Part shown: positions 53,032 to 60,792 of the stretch, one piece after another | Layout: every line of letters begins with the position of its first letter | Position numbering within the stretch: the first letter of the stretch is position 1 | Assembly (NCBI RefSeq): GCF_013376455.1 | Contig: NZ_CP045504.1 | Span: 3,741,001-3,805,000 of the forward strand | Direction: 5' to 3' | Length of the DNA stretch: 64,000 bases | Source: Desulfolutivibrio sulfodismutans DSM 3696 | Lineage (GTDB): Bacteria; Desulfobacterota; Desulfovibrionia; Desulfovibrionales; Desulfovibrionaceae | Notes under the pieces: model-generated | The model's input: the letters and a program-made list of their open reading frames with translations, nothing else | What the model was told of the DNA's origin: nothing | Database searches by the model: none | Translations under genes and position numbers: made by a program

Positions 53032-53104
53032 GCCGCTTTCTCCTGTTCCGGCTTGGATGGAATAAGGACAAGGGCCGTCGCCCTCGGTTGCTCCCTGCGT
53101 CGTC

Positions 53105-54205
53105 TCAGTCGGCCCGCAGCACCACGGCAAAGGCGTTGCATGAGGCGACCGCCGTATCCCCGGGCGAAAGCCCCAGGGCGCGCACGCTTTCGGCCGTGAC
53201 CGCCGAGCACAGGCGCGTGCCGTCTTCCAGGCGCACCAGCACCTCGCCCGTGAGTTCTCCGGTCGTCACGGCCTCCACCTGCCCGCAAAAAACGTTTTCG
53301 GCGCTGGTCGCGGGCGGCCTGGCCCCGGCCGTGACCACCACCCAGGGGGCCTTGATCTCTGCCGTGAGAAAGGTTCCGGGGCGGATGTTCAGGCTGGACA
53401 GGCTGGCGTTGGTGATCACCGAGGTCAGCTTATGGCCCCCCAGGGTGAGCATTTCCACCACGGACTGCACATCGCCCTGGCGCACCCGGACCACCTTGCC
53501 GTAAAAGGCGTTGCGGGCGCTGGTCTTGCGCCTGGCCTCGGCGGCCAGCACCCGGCGTTCGATGCGCCGCCGGTCTTTTTCGGAGAAATCCAGGTATGAG
53601 GCAGTCAAAACCGGGGTGGAATGCCCCAGGATTTTTTGCACCACCAGAAGCGGCGCGCCCTGGCGCATGAGTTCGATGGCCCGGGACCGACGCAGGGCGC
53701 TGGGGTTGGCCATGTCTTTTTGCAGGCCGCAGGCCGTGGCCCGCTCGTAAAATTTGCGGCGCACGAATCCCTGGTCCAGGTGCAACAGGCGGCCACGCCA
53801 GGGGGCCAGCCCGGGATCGTCCCGGGCGGCGGCCAGTTCCCGGGCCAGGGCCTCGGACAGGCGCACCTCGCGCCGGGCGTCGTCGTGCGCGGCCGAAAAG
53901 ACCATGACCCCGCGCCCCAGGTCGATGTCGCGGCGGTCGTCTACGGCCAGCACCTCGCCAAGCCTGGCCCCGGTGTGGCGGATGACCAGATAGACGAGGC
54001 GCACCCGGCGGCGCGAGGCCGCCGAATCCGCCCGGCGGGAGGCCCCGGCCCACCTGGTGAAGGACTCGGTCAGCCGTTCCAGGTCCACGGTGTCCAGGTG
54101 CTTGACGCCTTCGGGCACGAAAAAAGCCCCTCCCGGGCGGGGAGCTTCCGGGCCGTCGCCGTGGCCTGGGAATGGATCGGGCGGCAGGGGGGAGGGTGTG
54201 TCCAT
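53105..54205 (-). CDS. tunR: TunR-type regulator: tyrosine-recombinase-like domain fused to two TOBE/Mop domains
   Basis: A 366-residue protein. Residues 35-225 resemble the catalytic domain of a tyrosine recombinase (RHTGARLGEVLAVDD with Arg81, ALRRSRAIELMRQGAPLLVV, KILGHSTPVLTASYLDF), but the His of the HxLR box is serine, so recombination is doubtful. Two Mop/TOBE domains follow: TSARNAFYGKVVRVRQGDVQ and TSAENVFCGQVEAVTTGELT, each with the oxyanion-binding pattern. This build is that of TunR, the tungstate-responsive repressor known from Desulfovibrio vulgaris. The divergent gene is a TSUP transporter whose promoter carries paired sites. The start at 54205 has AGAGGG upstream. Confidence 0.82.
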   Translation of the reverse strand: MDTPSPLPPDPFPGHGDGPEAPRPGGAFFVPEGVKHLDTVDLERLTESFTRWAGASRRADSAASRRRVRLVYLVIRHTGARLGEVLAVDDRRDIDLGRGVMVFSAAHDDARREVRLSEALARELAAARDDPGLAPWRGRLLHLDQGFVRRKFYERATACGLQKDMANPSALRRSRAIELMRQGAPLLVVQKILGHSTPVLTASYLDFSEKDRRRIERRVLAAEARRKTSARNAFYGKVVRVRQGDVQSVVEMLTLGGHKLTSVITNASLSSLNIRPGTFLTAEIKAPWVVVTAGARPPATSAENVFCGQVEAVTTGELTGEVLVRLEDGTRLCSAVTAESVRALGLSPGDTAVASCNAFAVVLRAD

Positions 54206-54338
54206 AGGCAACCCTCTATGCCGCAACCGCCCGGAATGCAAGGCGCTTGCCACGCCTGCGAGGCCTCCAAGGTGATCGGTCCATTCGAGTGCTCCCTCAA
54301 TCGGTCATTTTCATTTGTCAGTGGCATATGGGGAGGAC

Positions 54339-54379
54339 TTGACAATAGTCACTAAAAGTATTTTATTCGTGACTAAAAG
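54339..54379 (+). promoter_or_regulatory. TSUP-gene promoter with two 21-bp-spaced operator-like repeats
   Basis: TTGACA (54339-54344) starts a promoter whose -10 is probably in TATTTTATT (54359-54367). GTCACTAAAAG (from 54348) and GTGACTAAAAG (from 54369) repeat exactly 21 bp apart, two helical turns, one between the -35 and -10 boxes and one just after. TAGTCACTA (54346-54354) is also a palindrome. The site suits a repressor, TunR being the obvious candidate. Confidence 0.6.
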
Positions 54380-54405
54380 AGGCAGGGAACGTTCTCACCC
54401 GGGAG

Positions 54406-55371
54406 ATGTCCATGTACTTCGCAACCGCCGGCATCGAAGTGTCCCCCCTGGTTCCGCCGCTCGTGGCCATGGGCATCTCCTTTTTCACCTCCATGGCCGG
54501 GGTGTCCGGCGCCTTTTTGCTGTTGCCCTTCCAGATGTCCTTTTTGGGGTTCACCAACCCGTCGGTCAGCTCCACCAACCAGCTTTTCAACATCGTGGCC
54601 ATCCCCAGCGGCGTCTACCGCTATTTGCGGGAGGGACGCATGGTCTGGCCGCTTACCTGGGCGGTGATCATCGGCACCCTGCCCGGGGTGCTCTTCGGAG
54701 CCTGGGTGCGGGTGGCGTATCTGCCCGACGCACGGCAGTTCAAGCTGTTTGCGGCGGCGGTCCTGGGCTACATCGGGTTTCGCATGGTGCGCGACCTGCT
54801 GACCCGGAACAAGACCGGCCAGGGCAAGGCCGAGGCCGAAAAGCGCTTCCAGGCCCTGGTGCGCGAACATCGGCGACGGGCGGCACAGGCCACCCAGTCC
54901 GGCGGGGAACCGCTCCCGGCCGTGAGGGTGCTGCGCTTCGACGCCTCGCGCATCGCCTATGAATTCTACGGCGAGACCTACGACGTCTCCACGGCGGGCA
55001 TCTTCTCCCTGAGTCTTGTGGTGGGCATTGTGGGCGGGGTGTACGGCATCGGCGGCGGGGCCATCATCGCGCCGTTTTTCGTGTCCATCTACGGGCTGCC
55101 GGTCTACACCGTGGCCGGGGCGGCGCTCATGGGCACGTTCGTCACCTCCATCGCCGGGGTGACGTTCTATCAGGCCATCGCCCCGTTTTATCCGAACATG
55201 TCCGTGGCCCCGGACTGGCTCCTGGGGCTGCTTTTCGGCCTGGGCGGCATGATGGGCATGTACCTCGGGGCCAGATGCCAGAAGTTCGTCCCGGCCAGGG
55301 TCATCAAGTGGATGCTGGCGGCGGTCATCGCCTACACCGCCGGTTCCTATGTCCTGGAGTTTTTGCGCTAG
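54406..55371 (+). CDS. TSUP (TauE/SafE) family membrane transporter
   Basis: A 321-residue permease of the sulfite/anion exporter superfamily. The first half has VPPLVAMGISFFTSMAGVSG and FLGFTNPSVSSTNQLFNIVA; the second half repeats the pattern with IVGGVYGIGGGAIIAPFFVS and AGAALMGTFVTSIAGVTFYQ. A cytoplasmic insert of about 75 residues between the halves is basic and charged. TSUP proteins move sulfite, sulfonates or other oxyanions. Its control region carries operator-like repeats and the TunR gene is divergent, so molybdate or tungstate (or sulfate-type anions) may be relevant. Start 54406 or 54412, the latter better spaced from GGGAG. Confidence 0.9.
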   Translation: MSMYFATAGIEVSPLVPPLVAMGISFFTSMAGVSGAFLLLPFQMSFLGFTNPSVSSTNQLFNIVAIPSGVYRYLREGRMVWPLTWAVIIGTLPGVLFGAWVRVAYLPDARQFKLFAAAVLGYIGFRMVRDLLTRNKTGQGKAEAEKRFQALVREHRRRAAQATQSGGEPLPAVRVLRFDASRIAYEFYGETYDVSTAGIFSLSLVVGIVGGVYGIGGGAIIAPFFVSIYGLPVYTVAGAALMGTFVTSIAGVTFYQAIAPFYPNMSVAPDWLLGLLFGLGGMMGMYLGARCQKFVPARVIKWMLAAVIAYTAGSYVLEFLR

Positions 55372-55652
55372 CGCGGCAACCCTGCAAACCCCTCTGGCGT
55401 TTGTCCGGGAAAAGGGCGGTTCTTGCGGGCTGCGGGGAATGCTGCGCCGTGGCCGTTTCTGCGGACGCCGTCAAGGCGCGGCGGCCCGGCGCCCCGGGGC
55501 CGTCTGGCGTGGCCCATGTGCATGTTTTTTCACCAGCGTGGTAAAGAACCGCCCTGGCGCGGCCGAAAAGACATGCAGGCAAAATGACGGCGCGGCCGGG
55601 GAAAAACAAAGACCCAAGGCCCACGCGCGCCGTCTCCGCGCGGGAGGGCGAC

Positions 55653-56057
55653 ATGGGACGGGTCATCACCCCCAATTTTCATCATCGGGAAAAAAAGGTT
55701 CGCACCTGCACGGTTTCCCCAGCCCCTGCGGAGCCGCTTTTCTCCGATGCCGAGATCTGGTCCAGGGACTATGCCCAGGCCGACGGCGTGGTCTTCGGCA
55801 TATGCGCCCTGGCCGCCATCCTGTCCCGGCACCTTGGCCCGGATGAGGCCTGGCCCCCCCTGCTGCTGGGGCTGCTGGACGCCGCCAGGCGGCACCTGGA
55901 ACCGCGCACCGGCCAGCTTTCCCAGGCGGCCCGGGATCTGAAGGATCTGCTGGTGAGCGAGAGTCGGGCAGGCAACGCCCAGGATTTTTCCGCCGCGCTG
56001 CTCATCACCGATCTCATCGAATATACGCCGCGTTATCGGGTGACCTCGGGCCGCTGA
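55653..56057 (+). CDS. Hypothetical protein
   Basis: A 134-residue protein beginning MGRVITPNFHHREKKVRTCT. The second half is helical (VVFGICALAAILSRHLGPDE, LLLGLLDAARRHLEP, FSAALLITDLIEYTP). The start has GGGAGGG before it and a strong terminator follows, which supports a real gene. No family is recognised. Confidence 0.65.
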   Translation: MGRVITPNFHHREKKVRTCTVSPAPAEPLFSDAEIWSRDYAQADGVVFGICALAAILSRHLGPDEAWPPLLLGLLDAARRHLEPRTGQLSQAARDLKDLLVSESRAGNAQDFSAALLITDLIEYTPRYRVTSGR

Positions 56058-56084
56058 GCGTCGGAGGCGGCCCCATCCCCTTTC

Positions 56085-56117
56085 AGGCAGTCGCATCTTG
56101 CGGCTGCCTGTTTTTTT
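56085..56117 (+). terminator. Rho-independent terminator
   Basis: AGGCAGTCGCA and TGCGGCTGCCT form an 11-bp stem with one G-T pair and a TCT loop, followed by GTTTTTTT. It starts 28 bp after the hypothetical gene. Confidence 0.9.
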
Positions 56118-56193
56118 ATGCCCCGCCTCCCCCTGGGACGAACCCGGCTGACCCGTCCGGATGGACCGGCCGTATGGCGCGTCCCGTTTCCGG

Positions 56194-57198
56194 CTATCCC
56201 ATCTCCTCCCACACCCGCCGCACGGCCTCGGCCTGGGCGTCAAGGCCGTAGGCCCGGGCGCAGTCGGCCGCGTGGCCCAGGATCGCGTCCAGGGCCGGGC
56301 CGCCGTCGAGCACCAGGCGGGCGGCGGCCTCCAGGGCCAGCACGGTCTGGGCCACGTCGGCGTCCGGGGTGACGAAGGCGTTGCCCCCCCACGGCACGGG
56401 CCTAAGCGGCGGCCAGGACGGGGCGAAGGTCGGCGGAACGGGGCGCATATAGTCCAACCCCCCCAGTCCGGCGTAGCCCACCACCACGCAGCCGCTGGCC
56501 ATGGCCTCAAGCGGCGGCAGGGGGCAGCCCTCGGGGAAGCCCACGGCCAGGAAGATGTGGCTTTGGCCAAGGGCCGTGGCCACCTGGGCCTGGGTCATGT
56601 CCTGGATCGGGGTGAAGCGGATGGGCAGGCCGGTCTGGGCCTGCCGCGCCTGGACGAGGCGGAAGATCTGGTCGGCCAGGGCCTTGTTTTTGCGCGGCAT
56701 GTAGGCCACGCACACCTCGTTGGCGGGTTTTTCCCCGCCGGGCCGGAAGAGCCCGAGATCGATGCCCGGCCGCAGGATGGGCGGACGGCGGCCCGTGGCC
56801 AGTTCGATGAACCCGGCCACCGGGTCGGAGACGGCCAGAAAGGACACGGGCAGGTTGTTCCAGGAGACGTGGGCGGGCAGGCCGTTATGCAGATAGGCCC
56901 AGTTCTGGCAGTAGACCAGGCAGCGGGCCTTGGCCGCAAGCCCCGGGGTCAGGGCGTTGGGCCAGCCCTCGGGAACCAGCCAGATGTCGTCCGGGGTCAG
57001 GCGCAGTTCCTCGAAGGGCACGCAGGCCACCTCCGGGGCCAACTCGGCCACGGCGTCCGGCGTGATTTCCCGGGGGGCCAGGGCCACGGGGTATCCGGCC
57101 CGGTGCAGGTGGGCGGCCAGCCGCAGCAGCACGGCCAGCCCTCCGGCGGGTTTGCGCAAGGGGGGCAGAAAGATGTAGGTGCGGAGGGTGTCGGTCAC
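56194..57198 (-). CDS. Glycosyltransferase (GT-B fold, group 1-like)
   Basis: A 334-residue enzyme. The GTG at 57198 is chosen for a CTGGAG site and because the sequence from there reads as a normal N-terminus (TDTLRTYIFLPPLRKPAGG). The nucleotide-sugar domain includes GLFRPGGEKPANEVCVAYMP and the GT4-type region FLAVGFPEGCPLPPLEAMAS followed by GCVVVGYAGLGGLDYM, where the FPEGCPLPPLEAMA motif corresponds to the conserved E-x7-E. Donor and acceptor are unknown. It converges with nothing and is divergent from the phosphofructokinase gene. Confidence 0.88.
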   Translation of the reverse strand: MTDTLRTYIFLPPLRKPAGGLAVLLRLAAHLHRAGYPVALAPREITPDAVAELAPEVACVPFEELRLTPDDIWLVPEGWPNALTPGLAAKARCLVYCQNWAYLHNGLPAHVSWNNLPVSFLAVSDPVAGFIELATGRRPPILRPGIDLGLFRPGGEKPANEVCVAYMPRKNKALADQIFRLVQARQAQTGLPIRFTPIQDMTQAQVATALGQSHIFLAVGFPEGCPLPPLEAMASGCVVVGYAGLGGLDYMRPVPPTFAPSWPPLRPVPWGGNAFVTPDADVAQTVLALEAAARLVLDGGPALDAILGHAADCARAYGLDAQAEAVRRVWEEMG

Positions 57199-57331
57199 GA
57201 AGGCTCCAGATGGCGGGCCGCGATGAGGCGGCTTGTCAGAACCGGCCCGAGCCGGTAGGTTTGTGGTCCATGGAAAGAAACGGCGGGCGTTGCACGACGC
57301 CTGCCGCAACCAGCAGCACCGGGAGGGCCAG

Positions 57332-58687
57332 GTGGTCAATGTCAACGCGGCGGCGGACCAGAATGTCCGTATCGGTCCCGAGGATGTCCGCATTGCGCGC
57401 CTTGGGGAATCCCGGGTGGCCTGCCCCAAGGCCTGCGGCCGGTTCGTGCCGGACGAACCGTCGGTCATGGCCTATATCACCAAACGCCAGATCGGGGAAT
57501 ACGGCGGCGAACCGGTCTTTTTCGAGGAGGCCGGTCCCCGGGAGCGCATCTTTTTCGATCCGGCCAAGACCAAGTGCGCCATCGTCACCGTGGGCGGCAT
57601 CTGCCCGGGCATCAACGACGTCATCCGGGCCATCGTCATGGAGGCCCACCACAATTACGGCGTGGCCGCGACCCTGGGCATCCGCTACGGATTGCGCGGG
57701 TTCATCCCGGCCTGCCGCCACGACGTGATGGAACTGACCCCGGACAATGTGGCCGACATCCATGAATTCGGCGGCACCCTGCTCGGCTCCTCGCGCGGTC
57801 CCCAGCCCGTGGACGAGATCGTGGACGCCCTGGAGCGCATGAACATCAATTTCCTGGTGCTCCTGGGGGGGGTGGGCGGCATGCGTGCGGCCACGAGCAT
57901 CGTGGACGAGATTACGGCCCGGGGCCTCCCCATCGGGGTGGTGGGCATCCCCAAGACCATCGACAACGACATGCGTTTCGTGGCCCGGACCTTCGGCTTC
58001 GTCACGGCCGTGGAGAAGGCCACCGAAGCAATCGCCTGCGCCCACACCGAGGCCGTTGGCGCGCCCTACGGCATCGGACTTTTGAAGCTCATGGGCCGCA
58101 GCTCCGGATTCATCGCGGCCACGGCGGCCATGGGCCTCAAACACGTCAACTTCGTGCTCATCCCCGAGGAGCGTTTCGCCCTGCACGGCCCGGGCGGGTT
58201 CCTCACGGCCCTGGGGGACCGGCTGGTCAAACGCGGACACGCCGTGGTTGTGGCCGCCGAGGGAGCGGGGCAGCATCTTTTGCCGCCGACCGGCGAGGTC
58301 GACGCCTCGGGGAACCCGGTTCTGGGCGACATCTGCGGCCTGCTTTCACGCGAGATCAAGACCTATTGCCAGGGCCTGGGCCTGCCCATCACCCTCAAAT
58401 ACATCGATCCCAGCTACATCATCCGTTCCGTCCCGGCCAATGTGGCCGATGCGGTGTATTGCGGCTTTTTGGGCCAGCACGCGGTGCATGCGGGCATGGC
58501 CGGAAAGACCGGCATGCTGGTGAGCTCCATGCACGACCGTTATGTGCATGTGCCCCTGGCCCTGGTCAGCGCCGACCGCCGTCGCATCGACACGGATTCC
58601 GAATTCTGGCAGGCCGCGCTCGATTCCACGGGCCAGACCCGGCTGGCCGTGGCCGAGGAACCGGCTTCGGCCGACAGCAAGGAGTGA
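57332..58687 (+). CDS. pfkA: 6-phosphofructokinase
   Basis: A 451-residue enzyme of the long (group III/TP0108-like) PFK branch. An N-terminal extension of about 85 residues precedes CAIVTVGGICPGINDVIR. The catalytic loop GIPKTIDNDM and MGRSSGFIAATA are intact. The conserved GGDGS/GGDDS motif that binds Mg-phosphate and separates ATP- from PPi-dependent enzymes reads LLGGVGGMRAA, so the aspartate is valine. GTG 57332 is chosen for its GGGAGG site; a TTG at 57233 is possible but lies over another control region. The cobT gene follows after two bases. Confidence 0.88.
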   Translation: MVNVNAAADQNVRIGPEDVRIARLGESRVACPKACGRFVPDEPSVMAYITKRQIGEYGGEPVFFEEAGPRERIFFDPAKTKCAIVTVGGICPGINDVIRAIVMEAHHNYGVAATLGIRYGLRGFIPACRHDVMELTPDNVADIHEFGGTLLGSSRGPQPVDEIVDALERMNINFLVLLGGVGGMRAATSIVDEITARGLPIGVVGIPKTIDNDMRFVARTFGFVTAVEKATEAIACAHTEAVGAPYGIGLLKLMGRSSGFIAATAAMGLKHVNFVLIPEERFALHGPGGFLTALGDRLVKRGHAVVVAAEGAGQHLLPPTGEVDASGNPVLGDICGLLSREIKTYCQGLGLPITLKYIDPSYIIRSVPANVADAVYCGFLGQHAVHAGMAGKTGMLVSSMHDRYVHVPLALVSADRRRIDTDSEFWQAALDSTGQTRLAVAEEPASADSKE

Positions 58688-58689
58688 TC

Positions 58690-59760
58690 ATGCCCGATAC
58701 GTTAAGCCGCACCCTGGCCGCCATCGCGCCGGTGGACGGCACGCTTCGCAAAAAGGCCATGGCCCATCTGGACAACCTGACCAAACCCCGGGGCAGCCTG
58801 GGACGCCTGGAGGAGACGGCGGCCCGCCTGTATTGCATCGCCGACGGCCAAGCCCCGGGCGTGGACCCGGCCCGGATATTCACCTGCGCCGGGGACCACG
58901 GGGTGACGGCCGAGGGGGTCAGCCCCTTTCCCCAGGCGGTGACCCGGCAGATGGTGGCCAATTTCCTGGCTGGCGGGGCCGGGGTCAACGCCCTGGCCCG
59001 CACGGCCGGGGTGGGGCTGACGGTGGTGGATGCAGGCTGCGCGGGCGGCGAATTCGCCCCGCATCCGTCCCTGGTCTCGGCCAAGGTCATGCCCGGCACG
59101 GCCAATCTGGCCGAGGGCCCGGCCATGAGCGCGGCCCAGTGCCAGCAGGCCGTGGAGACGGGCATTCGCCTGGCCAACGCGGCGGCGGCCGAGGGCGCGC
59201 GCTGCCTGGGCATGGGGGAGATGGGCATTGGCAACACCACGCCGTCCACGGCCCTTTTTTGCGCCTATCTGGGATTTACGCCGCTTGAGATCGCCGGTCC
59301 CGGGGCGGGGCTTAATCCGGCCGGGGTGCGCAAAAAGGCCGAGGTGGTGCGCAAGGCCCTGTGGGCCAACGATGCCGCCGTGTCCGGCGGGGATGCACTG
59401 GAGATTCTGGCGGCGCTGGGCGGTTGCGAGATTGCGGTCCTGGCCGGGCTGGTGCTGGGCGCGGCGGCCAACCGGCTGCCTGTGGTGGTGGACGGGTTCA
59501 TCTCCACGGCGGCCTACGTGGCGGCCTGGAAGATGCACCAGGATGTGGCGGACTATGCCTTTTTCAGCCACGCCTCGGCCGAGCACGGGCATGTGATGAT
59601 CATGGAGGCTTTGGGGGCCCGGCCGCTTTTGCACCTGGACATGCGGCTGGGGGAGGGCACGGGCGCGGCCATGGCGATATTTATCTTGCGCTGCGCCGCC
59701 GCGATATTCAACGACATGGCGACGTTTGAAAAGGCCGGGGTCAGCGGCCAGGCCTCGTGA
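58690..59760 (+). CDS. cobT: Nicotinate-nucleotide-dimethylbenzimidazole phosphoribosyltransferase
   Basis: A 356-residue enzyme that makes alpha-ribazole phosphate for the lower ligand of cobalamin. Landmarks are HLDNLTKPRGSLGRLEETAA, FTCAGDHGVTAEGVSPFPQA, MGEMGIGNTTPSTAL and the C-terminal LDMRLGEGTGAAMAIF, whose glutamate is the catalytic base of the family. Length is normal. It starts two bases after the PFK stop, so the two are translationally linked; there is no metabolic reason apparent. No other cobalamin gene is in the window. Confidence 0.96.
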   Translation: MPDTLSRTLAAIAPVDGTLRKKAMAHLDNLTKPRGSLGRLEETAARLYCIADGQAPGVDPARIFTCAGDHGVTAEGVSPFPQAVTRQMVANFLAGGAGVNALARTAGVGLTVVDAGCAGGEFAPHPSLVSAKVMPGTANLAEGPAMSAAQCQQAVETGIRLANAAAAEGARCLGMGEMGIGNTTPSTALFCAYLGFTPLEIAGPGAGLNPAGVRKKAEVVRKALWANDAAVSGGDALEILAALGGCEIAVLAGLVLGAAANRLPVVVDGFISTAAYVAAWKMHQDVADYAFFSHASAEHGHVMIMEALGARPLLHLDMRLGEGTGAAMAIFILRCAAAIFNDMATFEKAGVSGQAS

Positions 59761-59816
59761 CGCACCGGGATCGCGCCGGGGACGCGCCGCCCGGGCGCTT
59801 GGCGCGGACCCTGGCC

Positions 59817-59905
59817 GCACCTTCCGTGTGTCCAGGGCACAGGCGGCTGTGGAGCGATTCCGAATCGGCCTTGAGACGCACCTTCCGTGCGCCCAGGGCA
59901 CAGGC
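59817..59905. repeat. Two 28-bp direct repeats between cobT and the PilZ gene
   Basis: GCACCTTCCGTGTGTCCAGG (59817 onwards, 28 bases to 59844) recurs at 59878-59905 with two changes. The second copy ends exactly at the stop codon of the PilZ gene. Confidence 0.8.
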
Positions 59906-60598
59906 TTATTTGTCGAGGGAGCAGGACGAGGTCATGAATCTCTCGGCATCCGTGATGTAGGATTCCAGGTCTTTTGATTCGCTGTCCGGCATCGGGGCGA
60001 ATTTCAGCCCGAAATGCCTGCATGCCTCGTTTTTCTGGTCCAGTGCGCGGGTCAGGGTTCCGGACAGGGAATATTTTACCGGCTCCAGTCCCGGCAAGAC
60101 GAACTGCACTATAACGTCGTCGCCAATCTTGAGTAGGGAGACGCAGTCATGGGCTGTGTCCATGGCGATCTGGCATCCATCCAGGGAGATGTCCAAGATG
60201 TAGCATGCGCATTTTTTATCGGCAAAGGTGATTTCGCCGCCGAAGAAAACGCTGACGCGTTTTCCTTTCCGAATGTTGTGGACGGCAATCTTGCTTGGAT
60301 AATCAACGAGAACGATCCGCTGCGGCGTGAAAACGGCGCCCTGCACCACCGTCTCGAATCCACACACCAAGCCATCGCACGACATGTACCTGATGACCAG
60401 TTTCTTGCCGTCATAGATATGGTCGCGCACGGTCACGACCGTGGGCAGGCTTAGGACCATGTATTTGTGCGGCGACCAGCCGACAAATCGTGAGGCGAAC
60501 CGTTCTCCCACCCCCTGGGGTTCGACCACGGCCTTCGATCCCACGGCGATGTTCATCTCCTGGCTTCGTACAATCCGCACGAATAACTCGGACGGCAT
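59906..60598 (-). CDS. PilZ-domain protein, YcgR-like flagellar brake
   Basis: A 230-residue cytoplasmic protein. Residues 15-105 resemble the YcgR N-terminal domain (SLPTVVTVRDHIYDGKKLVI, SCDGLVCGFETVVQG). The PilZ domain then has RKGKR (the RxxxR c-di-GMP motif, within NIRKGKRVSVFFGG) and DISLDG (the D/NxSxxG motif). All key binding residues are present, so it should bind cyclic di-GMP and could slow the flagellar motor. The start has a GGAGG site. Confidence 0.9.
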   Translation of the reverse strand: MPSELFVRIVRSQEMNIAVGSKAVVEPQGVGERFASRFVGWSPHKYMVLSLPTVVTVRDHIYDGKKLVIRYMSCDGLVCGFETVVQGAVFTPQRIVLVDYPSKIAVHNIRKGKRVSVFFGGEITFADKKCACYILDISLDGCQIAMDTAHDCVSLLKIGDDVIVQFVLPGLEPVKYSLSGTLTRALDQKNEACRHFGLKFAPMPDSESKDLESYITDAERFMTSSCSLDK

Positions 60599-60792
60599 GG
60601 GAACCTCCTTGGGAAAAGACGCAGAGTCGTTGCGTTGCCGGTGGGGCTTCGTTCACTATCCCGGCAAACGGGTCTCCTGTCCAGCGTATGAACTGAAGTA
60701 GGGCCTGGGCACGTTGCCTTGGGCGTGCGCACCGCAGAATACTCCCATCGCCTGGGCGTCGGGCAGAGTCGGCCCCGCCTGGGGACCGCAGC

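Noticed and set aside
53105..54205. Phage or integron integrase marking a mobile island
   Set aside because: The His of the HxLR box is missing and two TOBE/Mop domains are fused to it; no attachment repeats, tRNA or cargo genes are nearby.
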